From UBA5704 sp036380715 (GTDB lineage Bacteria; Acidobacteriota; Thermoanaerobaculia; Multivoradales; UBA5704), in the NCBI GenBank assembly GCA_036380715.1, contig DASVEF010000343.1, positions 1 through 64,000 of the forward strand: DNA of 64,000 nt, given 5' to 3'. The notes below the pieces were generated by a model. It was not told where the DNA came from. It was given only the letters and a program-made list of their open reading frames with translations, and did no database searches. Both the position numbers and the translations under genes were made by a program. Positions 52,492-60,146 of the stretch are shown here, in pieces (the stretch's first letter is position 1; every line of letters starts with the position of its first letter).

Positions 52492-53691
52492 ATGAGCGGA
52501 ATCGAACCTTTCGAGATCCAGGTGTCCCAGAAGGTCCTGGAGGATCTCCGGGACCGTCTGGCGCGTACGCGGTGGCCGGACGAGGTCCCCGGCACGGGTT
52601 GGGAGTACGGCGCCGACCTCTCGTTTATGAAGGATCTGATCGGCTATTGGCGCGACGGCTTCGACTGGCGGGCGCAGGAGGCGGCGCTCAACCGATTCCA
52701 CCACTTCCGCGCCGATCTCGACGGCTTCGGCGTCCATTTCATCCACGAGCGCGGCCGGGGACCGGACCCGCGCCCGCTGATCCTCACCCACGGCTGGCCC
52801 GGCTCGTTTCTCGAATTCCTCGACCTGATCCCGCTCCTGACCGATCCCGGCGCGCACGGCGGCGATCCGGAGGTCTCGTTCGACGTGATGGTCCCGTCGC
52901 TCCCCGGCTACGGCTTTTCGGACCGGCCGGCGGCGCCGGGGATGAGCGTCTTCCGCATCGCCGGGCTCTGGCTGCGGCTGATGGAGGCGCTCGGCTACGA
53001 GCGGTTCGGCGTCCAGGGCGGCGACTGGGGGGCGAGCGTGGGCACGGCCATGGCCCTGGCCGCTCCGGACAGAGTCGACGGGCTCCACCTCAACTACATC
53101 CCCGGCTCGCTGCGCCCCTGGCTGGGAGAAGGATCGCGGGAGCTGTCGGAGGCCGAGCGCCGGTTCCTCGCCGACGCCGACCGGTGGTACGAGATCGAAG
53201 GGGCCTACGCCCACGTGCAGCGATACGAGCCGCAGACGATCGCCTACGCGCTGAACGACTCGCCGGCGGGCCTCGCCGCATGGATCGTCGAGAAATTTCG
53301 CGACTGGGGGGATTGCGGCGGCGACGTGCTGGAGTGCTTCGGCCGCGACCGGCTGCTCGCCAACGTCACGCTCTACTGGGTGACGGAGACGGCCGGCTCC
53401 GCGGCCCGCCTCTATTTTGAGACCCGCAAGGCGCCGCTGTCGCTGGGGCCGGACGACCGCGTCCGGGTCCCCTGCGCGGTGGCGCGCTTCCCGCTGGAGA
53501 GCCCGTTTCCACCGCGCGAGTGGGTGGAGCGCTGTTACGACCTCGTGCGCTGGACTGAAATGCCCCGCGGCGGCCACTTCGCGGTGATGGAGGAGCCGGA
53601 GCTCCTCGCCGCGGACGTCCGCGATTTCTTCGGGTCGGTCTGGCGGCGGAGCGAGAAACGGTCGGCGCGGGCCTCGCGGTTTCTTCTCTAG
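52492..53691 (+). CDS. Epoxide hydrolase (EHN plus alpha/beta-hydrolase)
   Basis: 399-aa hydrolase predicted to open epoxides to diols. MSGIEPFEIQVSQKVLEDLRDRLARTRWPDE is the typical N-terminal lid domain of the EHN family. The alpha/beta core has THGWPGSFLEF (oxyanion HGWPGS), PSLPGYGFSDRP, VQGGDWGASVG with the nucleophile Asp, and MPRGGHFAVMEEPE with the catalytic His. I chose ATG 52492 by homology; ATG 52450 is in frame and possible. The physiological substrate cannot be read. It is divergent from the M50 protease and is followed by a short G-rich REP-like remnant (GGAGAGGGGG) before the toxin-antitoxin pair. Confidence 0.92.
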   Translation: MSGIEPFEIQVSQKVLEDLRDRLARTRWPDEVPGTGWEYGADLSFMKDLIGYWRDGFDWRAQEAALNRFHHFRADLDGFGVHFIHERGRGPDPRPLILTHGWPGSFLEFLDLIPLLTDPGAHGGDPEVSFDVMVPSLPGYGFSDRPAAPGMSVFRIAGLWLRLMEALGYERFGVQGGDWGASVGTAMALAAPDRVDGLHLNYIPGSLRPWLGEGSRELSEAERRFLADADRWYEIEGAYAHVQRYEPQTIAYALNDSPAGLAAWIVEKFRDWGDCGGDVLECFGRDRLLANVTLYWVTETAGSAARLYFETRKAPLSLGPDDRVRVPCAVARFPLESPFPPREWVERCYDLVRWTEMPRGGHFAVMEEPELLAADVRDFFGSVWRRSEKRSARASRFLL

Positions 53692-53754
53692 CTGGAGAGG
53701 GGGAAATCTGTGTATGTTAGAATCTTTCCTTGGGAGCGCTACGTCGGAGGCACT

Positions 53755-53955
53755 ATGGATCTCAGAGTTGTTGAAAGAGAAGTCGCGAGCTGGTCGCCGG
53801 AAGATCAGGATCGTCTTGCAGCATACCTTACGGTTCTACGCCTGAAGAGATCTCCGAATCATACCCAAGAGCTGACCCGTCGTCTGGACGATCGGGATCC
53901 CGCGAATTGGGTGAGCCTTGCCGAGGTCAAGGCTCTTCGTGAGAGCCATGAATGA
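53755..53955 (+). CDS. Antitoxin of a type II toxin-antitoxin pair
   Basis: 66-aa acidic protein starting at ATG 53755 (MDLRVVEREVASWSPEDQDRLAAYL). It ends LTRRLDDRDPANWVSLAEVKALRESHE, where LDD...WVSLAEVK resembles the toxin-neutralising tail of RelB/addiction-module antitoxins. The frame extends upstream to 53710 but without homology. Its stop overlaps the start of the next gene (ATGA), the usual antitoxin-first arrangement. It probably neutralises the toxin and represses the operon. Confidence 0.78.
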   Translation: MDLRVVEREVASWSPEDQDRLAAYLTVLRLKRSPNHTQELTRRLDDRDPANWVSLAEVKALRESHE

Positions 53956-54212
53956 AGCTCGCGTACGAGATTTTTGTCCGCCACGAAGTCTACAAAATTC
54001 TTCAGGGTGTCAGTGCTCGCGATCAGGATCGGACCTGCGATTTCTTTGAATCGCTTAGCGATGATCCATTCCGCGAAGGGGACGCAACGACGCTGGATGA
54101 GCATGGGCGTGCCATTCAGGTCAAGATGCTTGGGAATCTCGCCCTTTTCTATTGGGTCGATCATGCCGCGAAGGAAGTTCGGGTCGTGGATCTCGTCAGT
54201 GCCGATAAATGA
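53952..54212 (+). CDS. RelE/ParE-like toxin
   Basis: 86-aa protein overlapping the antitoxin stop by 4 bases. The sequence MKLAYEIFVRHEVYKILQGVSARDQDRTCDFFESLSDDPFREGDATTLDEHGRAIQVKMLGNLALFYWVDHAAKEVRVVDLVSADK has the RelE/ParE layout: two N-terminal helices, then a sheet ending in LALFYWVDHAAKEVRVVDL. RelE members cut mRNA on the ribosome and ParE members poison gyrase; the sequence does not decide. Codon use in this pair is less GC-biased than its neighbours, consistent with transfer. Confidence 0.78.
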   Translation: MKLAYEIFVRHEVYKILQGVSARDQDRTCDFFESLSDDPFREGDATTLDEHGRAIQVKMLGNLALFYWVDHAAKEVRVVDLVSADK

Positions 54213-54230
54213 TGTCGCAGGCCTTGGAGC

Positions 54231-54500
54231 TCACGGCTGAAGCCACCGCCGGAACCATTCGAGATTGCGGCGCATGATCTCCTCGAGGGCGGATACGAAG
54301 TGATCCGGCGGGCTCAAAGCCCGAGCCCCGCCGCTGGCGAGGTCCTGCACCCACACGCGCGGCGGCCGGTCCTGCCGACCACCTCGATCACAAACGACTT
54401 CTCCTCTCGCCGCCGCTCTTTCTCCGCCGACGGCGGATCCGGGGCGAGATAGGCGAGCCGCGCGCGCCGTCGAGCACGCATTCGATAATCCACGTTTTGT
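54231..54500 (-). pseudogene. Decayed fragment of an S9 (prolyl oligopeptidase-type) peptidase
   Basis: Pieces of an S9-type protein lie in two frames. RLAYLAPDPPSAEKERRREEKSFVIEV (about 54470-54380) reads like an N-terminal propeller segment. After a frameshift near 54370, RPPRVWVQDLASGGARALSPPDHFV continues it, and this runs straight into SALEEIMRRNLEWFRRWLQP, the kind of C-terminus seen in S9 hydrolases, ending at 54231. The whole catalytic domain is missing, so an internal deletion plus a frameshift is likely. The rest of the gap to 54708 contains no gene I can support; it is AT-richer near 54590-54660. Confidence 0.5.
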
Positions 54501-54708
54501 AGAGGAGGGAGGGATTAGCAGGCTACTCGTCAATGATAAGCGATGGCGGTCTGATGCTCGCCCCTGATCTCCCATGGGAGATCGTAAACCTCAGGAAAGT
54601 TGGAGGCAAATGTATTGTGGAGCAGATAAATTGAGCTGTGAACGCCGCAACGAATAGGCGCCACGGAACGGCGTCCAGTTCGGTGGTGGCATCCCCCAAT
54701 GGAGCGCC

Positions 54709-55104
54709 TCAACCGCGCCAAGCCTGGTAATGCTGTTGCGTGTCCACGCGGTGCCGGAAGCGGACGACCTTGCCATCCTCATTGAAGTACCAGATGTGGA
54801 CCTCGTCCTCCTCGACGTACCGTTTTCCCGTAGCCTTTACGGTGGCCTCGACATCGATCAGCGCCACGACCAGGCCGTCACCCTCGAGAATCGCTTTCAG
54901 GATGAAGGTGTGGATCTCGAGCTCGCCCAGGCTCGCGAAGAATTCGGCGGCGCCGGTCCGTCCTCGCCGTGGCTGGAGCCAAGGCACCTCGCTGGCAACG
55001 CCGTACTCCCATTCGACGTCTTCATCCAGCCGTTCCAGGATGGCCGCGACGTCGCCGCGGCCGAATGCCTCGTAGATCTCCTGCGCCGTCTCCTTGTTGC
55101 CCAT
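54709..55104 (-). CDS. SnoaL-like (NTF2 fold) domain protein
   Basis: 131-aa protein with ATG 55104 behind GGAGGGAATCTC. MGNKETAQEIYEAFGRGDVAAILERLDEDVEWEYG is the standard start of SnoaL-like/NTF2 proteins. It continues with GRTGAAEFFASLGELEIHTFILKAILEGDGLVVALIDVEATVKATGKRYVEEDEVHIWYFNEDGKVVRFRHRVDTQQHYQAW, covering the full fold. Members include ketosteroid-isomerase-like enzymes and many proteins of unknown role; catalytic residues cannot be assigned here. It is a single-gene unit. Confidence 0.88.
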   Translation of the reverse strand: MGNKETAQEIYEAFGRGDVAAILERLDEDVEWEYGVASEVPWLQPRRGRTGAAEFFASLGELEIHTFILKAILEGDGLVVALIDVEATVKATGKRYVEEDEVHIWYFNEDGKVVRFRHRVDTQQHYQAWRG

Positions 55105-55179
55105 GAGATTCCCTCCGACGGTTCTACGGCGATGCTCCGGTCTTTGGATGAGGGGGCCCGCGGCTTCTGCTGCCAGATC

Positions 55180-55374
55180 CCCCCACTGTAGAGACGCCCC
55201 GTGGGGCGTCTCCGCAGCGGCGGAACCCTTCCAGAATCCCAGCGGGGCCGCGGTTCATCCGATGCCTTCTGCAACCAACGGGCTGTTGGCCCGTTCACCG
55301 ATCCGTGCCCTTCCCCATCGGGCTGCCTTTCGGATCCGGAGGAGACGCCCCACGGGGCGTCTCTACAGTGGGGG
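55180..55374. repeat. MITE-like element with perfect 34-bp inverted ends
   Basis: The 34 bases at 55180-55213 are the exact reverse complement of 55341-55374. Each end is itself a hairpin (GAGACGCCCC / GGGGCGTCTC). The 127-bp centre has no gene and only short dyads (e.g. AACGGGCTGTTGGCCCGTT near 55278). It has no transposase, so it would be a non-autonomous mobile element or an insertion hotspot. Confidence 0.75.
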
Positions 55375-55429
55375 CGCCTATGTGGGCTCCGGGCGAGACC
55401 CCGGAAAGACTCCAGCGCTCTTTTTGCCC

Positions 55430-55694
55430 GGGTACGGGGGCCTACCCGAAAATCTGCGCGAAAAAAAGGCGGGTAGGGGGGTGTACCCGAGTTTTTGCGG
55501 CGTTTTTCTTCGGGTACGGGGGTGTACCCGAAAGGTACAGGGGTGTACCTCTAAAGTACGGGGGGTACCTGACGTCCCTCGCAAAAATTTAACGGGTACG
55601 GGGGCCTACCTCAAAGGTACAGGGGGGTACCCGAAAGGTACGGGGGGGTACCCGACTTTCCCTGCATTTTTTTGATGGGTACGGGGGTGTACCC
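55430..55694. repeat. Array of nine 18-bp palindromes with fixed 3- or 23-bp spacing
   Basis: Consensus RGGTACGGGGGKGTACCY. Units start at 55430, 55471, 55512, 55533, 55554 (17 bp), 55594, 55615, 55636 and 55677. Gaps are 23, 23, 3, 3, 23, 3, 3 and 23 bp. Every 23-bp spacer starts with GA and carries an A- or T-run of 5-8 bases. Unit starts are therefore 41 or 20-21 bp apart, close to four and two helical turns. The 651-bp gap between the SnoaL-like gene and the kinase gene holds this array and the MITE-like element and no gene. Confidence 0.85.
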
Positions 55695-55755
55695 GGCGTT
55701 TTGCGCGGCAGAACGGCCGGGGAGAGGTCTTTTCGGATGGGAGAGCCGGGCCAGG

Positions 55756-58700
55756 CTACCGGCTGGCCAGGACGTCTAGGCCGCCGCGGATTTCCGCCAG
55801 GGTGTCGAAGGGCTTCCGCTGGGCGGGGGTGAGGTCGTTGCGCAGGCGGCGGATCTCGGCGGCGGCGCTTGCGCGGTGGTCGGCGGCTTCGGAGCCCTGA
55901 CCGCGGCTCTCCAGGGTGCGGGCGAGCAGGAGATGGAGGCGGTAGGCGTTGGCGTAGGAGCCGCTGTTTCGCGCCTCGTCGAGGCCATGACGGGCCGCGT
56001 CTTCGGCCGTCTCGAGGTCGCCGCGGGAGAGCGCGGTCTCGGCGAGCGCTTCCGCAGTTTGCAATTGGAGGAGGCGATGGCCGAGATCGTTGGCTTCGGC
56101 TTGCAGGGACCGCAGATTGTTCAGGTCTCCCGCGAGGCGGGCCTGGACGATGCGCGCTTGCAGCAGGGCCACCAGGCCATGGCTCGCTTCAGCTTCGGCG
56201 ACGGCCCGCAGCAACGCCTCCCGCGCGGGGCCGCGCTCATTGCGCACCAGGTGCCATTCGCCGCGCAGCCGCAGCAGGTCCGCCTGCTGCTCGCCATTGC
56301 GGCTTTCCGCGAGCAGCCGCTCGGCGGTGTCCATCCGTTTCCGGGCGGCGTCGAGCTCGCCGATCCGCAGCCAGGCCTCGGCCTCGGCGAGGGTGAATTC
56401 GGTCTGGCCGCGCACATCTCCGAGCTCGCGCAGGAGGACGAGCGCTTCCGCGAAGGAGGCGAGAGCGGCGCGGAACCGTCCCTGGAGCAGCTCGACGCGG
56501 CCGAGATGGCCCAGCGACGCGGCGGTCGCCTCCTTGAGGCCGAGATCGCGGCTCGCGCGAAGCGCGTCCAGGAACGACTTCGTGGCGGCGTCCCAGTCCC
56601 CCTGGGCCGTCTGAAGCAGGCCGATCCCCTGGGTGCCCAGGACGACGCCGGCCCGGTCGCCGCCCTGGCGGTAGAGGTCGAGCCCCTGCTGCCAGTAGAC
56701 CGTGGCGTCGTCGAAGCGGCCGAGCAGATAGCAGGCGTAGCCCACGTTGCTCAGGGTCTCCGCGACAGCCAGCGTCTGGCCGAGACGGCGGCGGAGCTGG
56801 AGGCTCTGACGGTAGTGCTCGATGGCCTCCTGATAGCGCCCGCGCTCTTCGGCGAGCAGGCCGAGGTCGTTGTAGAGGTCGGCGAGGCCCTCGGGATCGC
56901 CGAGCCGCCGCAGGATCTCCATGGCCTCGGCCAGCCGCTCCTCGGCTTTCTCCTGCTCGCCGCGCACGGTGTGCACCGCGGCGAGGTTCCGCAGGGTCGC
57001 GGCGTGGCCCCGCTCGTCGCCGATGCGCTGGCGGATCCCGGCGGCTTTCTCATAGCTCTCCACCGCCTGGCCCAGCTCTCCGAGCTCGTGATGGGCCACG
57101 CCCTGGGCGTTCAGGACCTCGGCCTGTCCGGTTTCGCTCCCCAGCCGGTTCTGGACCACCAGGGCATGGACGAGGTACTCGTTCACGGCGCGCCGGCTGT
57201 CCCCCGCCCGGATGGCGCTCTTGGCGAGCAGCAGCCACGCCCGGGGATGATCGGGGTCGATCTCGACAACCCGCTTCAGGGTGGCCGTCGCCGTGTCGAG
57301 GTCGCCCTGCTCGCGGCAGACTTCGGCCAGCTCGACGCGGGCCTCGACGTCGTGCGGATAGCTCTTCACCAGAGAGGAGAGGATCTCGCGGGCTTTTCGC
57401 GAATCTCCCCGGAGCTGCGCCTCCAGGGCCTGCGCCTCGTAGGCGGCGCGTCCGGAGCGCGGGCCGAGGGTGGCCACGGCGCGGCGGGCGGCCTCCTGCG
57501 CCTCCTCATGGCGGCCGAGGGCGGCGCGGGCGCGGGCCAGGCTCACCCAGGCGCTGGTGAGCTTCGGGTCGGCGGCCACGGCCTGTTCCAGCGCCGGGAC
57601 CGCGGCGAGGTCGTCGTGGCGCGCGAGGCGCGCGATCCCCTGCGAATAGGCGCGCAGGGCCGCGGGCGACGAGGAGGCCGGGGGAATCTCGGCGGGCTCC
57701 ACGTTCAGACGCTCGCGCAGGGTCCGGCCGAGCGACTCGGAGACGGCGAAGATCTCGGCGGCGCTCGCTCCTTCGGAGTGCAGGGCCGAGGCTGGAAGGC
57801 CCGCGAGGTCACTCGACACCAGGCTCAGGTCTACCCGCAGCCGCCCTCCGGCGGAGCGCACCTTTCCGGTGATCAGCCGGTCGGCGCCGAGGATCTCGGC
57901 GAGGCGCCGCAGATCGCCGGGGCCGAGCGGGCCGTCCGGCAAGTCCATGTCACGGATCGTCTGGAAGACGCGCGCGCTGCTCACCACCCGCAGCTCCGGG
58001 CTCTCGCCGAGAGCGGTCGCGAGCATCTCGGCGACGCCGCCGGAGATCCAGGCCAGGTCCGGGCGCCCGGTCTCGTCCAGGAGCGGCAGCACGGCCACGG
58101 CGTGGCGGGGGCCGGTCGCGGTGCTGGCCGAAGGCGGCGTAGAGGCGGCGGTGTGGTCCCAGGGGGCCAGGAGCCAGCCGGCCGCCAGCAGCGCGGACGC
58201 GGCCACCGCCGCGGCAAGGCGGTGGACGGGGAGACGGAAGGCCTTGCGTCCGTTGCCGTCGAGGGCGTCGATCAGCTCCCGCGCGCTCTGGAAGCGGCGG
58301 GCGGGATCGCGCTCGAGCAGCCGCCGCGCGATCGCGGCGAGGCGCGGCGGCACGTCTCTGCGCAGAGCCTGCAGGTCCCGCGTCGCGCCCGTGAGCCGCT
58401 GCGCCAGCGTTTCGGCCGCGGAGGAGCCGGCGAAGGGGAGCTCCCCGGTCAACATCTCGAACAGCAGGATGCCGAGGGCGTAGAGGTCGCTGCGCGCGTC
58501 CACCTCCTCCCCCCCCGCCTGCTCGGGCGAGAGATAGTCGAGAGTGCCGATGACCGTTCCGGCGCGGGTGACCCCGGGGCTGTTGAGCGAGCGGGCGACG
58601 CCGAAGTCGGTGACGTAGGCCCGCTCCGTGGTGTCGATCAGGACGTTGGCCGGCTTGAGGTCGCGGTGGACCACCCCCTCCTCATGGGCGACCTCCAGCG

Positions 58701-59142
58701 CCAGGGCGAGCTGGCGGAGGATCGCGGCCGCGCGCTCGGCAGAGAGCGGCCCCTCCTTGCGGAGCAGGGCGCGCAGCGACTGCCCCGCCACATAGTCCAT
58801 GGTGAGGAAGAGCAGGTCGCCGTCCTGGCCGATGTCGTGGATGCGCACCGCGTTGCGGTGGGTCACCTGCCGGGCCAGGATCAGCTCCCGGCGGAAGCGC
58901 TCCTTGAGCTGGCCGTCTCCGGAGAAGTCGGACCGCAGGACCTTGAGGGCCACGCAGAGGCCGAGCTGCATGTCGAGGGCGCGGTAGACCACGCCCATGC
59001 CGCCCTTGCCGATCCGCTCCTGGATGCGGTAGCGGCCGGCGAGCCGGTCTCCAGGCTCCAGCGTCCGCGCTTCCGGCGGAGCCGGTGGAGCCATGATCAT
59101 CTGGGTGGGAGCGTCGTCCGCGTCCGGGCGTAAAGTGGCCAT
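55756..59142 (-). CDS. Membrane Ser/Thr protein kinase with TolB-like and TPR sensor region
   Basis: 1128-aa Hanks-type kinase. The kinase domain covers about residues 38-295: GKGGMG loop near 45-50, Lys67 in VALKVL, HRDLKPAN (159-166), DFG (179-181), SPEQ and DLYALGILLFEMLTG. One membrane helix lies near 307-326 (LAAAVAASALLAAGWLLAPW). Beyond it is an FlgO/TolB-like domain (AVAVLPLLDETGRPDLAWISGGVAEMLATALG) near 345-470, then a long run of tetratricopeptide repeats to the C-terminus (AWVSLARARAALGRHEEA, EAIEHYRQSLQLRRRLGQ and others). This layout is common in Acidobacteriota and myxobacteria and serves signalling; the ligand is unknown. The array of palindromes lies directly behind its stop. 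Confidence 0.93.
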   Translation of the reverse strand: MATLRPDADDAPTQMIMAPPAPPEARTLEPGDRLAGRYRIQERIGKGGMGVVYRALDMQLGLCVALKVLRSDFSGDGQLKERFRRELILARQVTHRNAVRIHDIGQDGDLLFLTMDYVAGQSLRALLRKEGPLSAERAAAILRQLALALEVAHEEGVVHRDLKPANVLIDTTERAYVTDFGVARSLNSPGVTRAGTVIGTLDYLSPEQAGGEEVDARSDLYALGILLFEMLTGELPFAGSSAAETLAQRLTGATRDLQALRRDVPPRLAAIARRLLERDPARRFQSARELIDALDGNGRKAFRLPVHRLAAAVAASALLAAGWLLAPWDHTAASTPPSASTATGPRHAVAVLPLLDETGRPDLAWISGGVAEMLATALGESPELRVVSSARVFQTIRDMDLPDGPLGPGDLRRLAEILGADRLITGKVRSAGGRLRVDLSLVSSDLAGLPASALHSEGASAAEIFAVSESLGRTLRERLNVEPAEIPPASSSPAALRAYSQGIARLARHDDLAAVPALEQAVAADPKLTSAWVSLARARAALGRHEEAQEAARRAVATLGPRSGRAAYEAQALEAQLRGDSRKAREILSSLVKSYPHDVEARVELAEVCREQGDLDTATATLKRVVEIDPDHPRAWLLLAKSAIRAGDSRRAVNEYLVHALVVQNRLGSETGQAEVLNAQGVAHHELGELGQAVESYEKAAGIRQRIGDERGHAATLRNLAAVHTVRGEQEKAEERLAEAMEILRRLGDPEGLADLYNDLGLLAEERGRYQEAIEHYRQSLQLRRRLGQTLAVAETLSNVGYACYLLGRFDDATVYWQQGLDLYRQGGDRAGVVLGTQGIGLLQTAQGDWDAATKSFLDALRASRDLGLKEATAASLGHLGRVELLQGRFRAALASFAEALVLLRELGDVRGQTEFTLAEAEAWLRIGELDAARKRMDTAERLLAESRNGEQQADLLRLRGEWHLVRNERGPAREALLRAVAEAEASHGLVALLQARIVQARLAGDLNNLRSLQAEANDLGHRLLQLQTAEALAETALSRGDLETAEDAARHGLDEARNSGSYANAYRLHLLLARTLESRGQGSEAADHRASAAAEIRRLRNDLTPAQRKPFDTLAEIRGGLDVLASR

Positions 59143-59164
59143 CTCTTTGACCTGCTTCCTCGGT

Positions 59165-60001
59165 CTACAGGAGCCCCAGAGACAGGTTGCTCTTCAGGCT
59201 CAGGCTGAAGCGGAGCGTCTCTCCGGCGGCGCGCAGCAGGCCGGCCACGTTGACGAGGTCCCGCGCCGAGCGCCAGACGTCCGGGATGGCGGCGCCGCTG
59301 TTGCTCTTCACGACGCTCAGGAATTCCTCCGTCTTGGCGATCGCCCTCCGCGTATTGCCCGCCGCGTGCGCGTTGCGGATCTGGGAGAGGAGCGCGGTGA
59401 GCTGAGCGAGCGCCGGCTGGGCGATCCGCTCCTCGTTCTCGTCGAGGATGCCGTCGATGCGGTCGAGCTTCTCCGCAATGACGGCGTTGACGGGCCGCAG
59501 GTCGGCCAGGATCAGGAACTCCGAGAAGTCCCCTTTGCGTCCGCGCGCCCGGTAGCTGCCCATCCCCATGCTCTCGGTGATGTCCTGGAACCGGCCGCCG
59601 TCGTGAGCGGCGAAGATCCGTAGAGGGGTATTGGGAAGAAAGGCCAGGTTGTGCGTGTGCAGGCTGATCGACGCCACGCCGCTGAACGACAGCCCGCCGC
59701 CGGCGGGCGGCTCGATGCGGAGCAGCACGGGGAAACCCGCGGGGATCTGCGCCTGGGTCAGCCGCGCCAGCAGGTCCGGGTCGAGGAGCTCCAACACCTC
59801 CGCGGAGAGCCCGAGGTTGGCCGCGCTCAGGCCCACGACCTGCTCGAAGGAGATTGTAAGATCTGCTCCGAGCCCGCCCGGCAGGGAGATCCCCGCGCGA
59901 AGCTCGTTGCCTTCGACGACCACGTCGACGATCCCCTGCGCCGCCGAGGGGATCGGGAAAAGGAGAACGAGAAGTGCCAGTCCTGCGATGGGCCTGCACA
60001 T
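59165..60001 (-). CDS. Exported protein of unknown function
   Basis: 278-aa protein with signal peptide MCRPIAGLALLVLLFPIPSAAQG. I chose ATG 60001 because GGGAGG lies 7 nt upstream; the in-frame start at 60016 is less well placed. The mature part starts with a beta-rich region (IVDVVVEGNELRAGISLPGGLGADLTISFEQVVGLS), has an SGVASISLHTHNLAFLPNTPLRIFAAHDGGRFQDITESMGMGSYRARGRKGDFSEFLI middle, and ends in a helical bundle (AVIAEKLDRIDGILDENEERIAQPALAQLTALLSQIRNAHAAGNTRRAIAKTEEFLSVV). I do not recognise the family. It lies 22 bp upstream of the kinase start on the same strand, so the two are probably co-transcribed and may work together in signalling. Confidence 0.78.
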   Translation of the reverse strand: MCRPIAGLALLVLLFPIPSAAQGIVDVVVEGNELRAGISLPGGLGADLTISFEQVVGLSAANLGLSAEVLELLDPDLLARLTQAQIPAGFPVLLRIEPPAGGGLSFSGVASISLHTHNLAFLPNTPLRIFAAHDGGRFQDITESMGMGSYRARGRKGDFSEFLILADLRPVNAVIAEKLDRIDGILDENEERIAQPALAQLTALLSQIRNAHAAGNTRRAIAKTEEFLSVVKSNSGAAIPDVWRSARDLVNVAGLLRAAGETLRFSLSLKSNLSLGLL

Positions 60002-60101
60002 GGCTGAACCTCCCAAGGACTCTGGACTGCGGAATAACGCTACCCGAACTACGGCAGATAGCGGAAAGCAAATAGCGGGCCAGAGGGGGGAATCCAGAAG
60101 A

Positions 60102-60133
60102 AAGAGCGGGGCCGGTCGGCCGGCCCCGCTCTT
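60102..60133 (-). terminator. Hairpin terminator behind the CBM6 gene
   Basis: AAGAGCGGGGCCG and CGGCCCCGCTCTT form a 13-bp perfect stem with a 6-nt loop. On the minus strand it is followed by TCTTCTGG, a weak T-run. It lies 14 bp past the stop of the CBM6 protein. Confidence 0.65.
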
Positions 60134-60146
60134 GATGCGTCCGCCG

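Noticed and set aside
55430..55694. CRISPR array
   Set aside because: Units are palindromes with 3- or 23-bp gaps, the 23-bp spacers resemble one another, and no cas gene is present.
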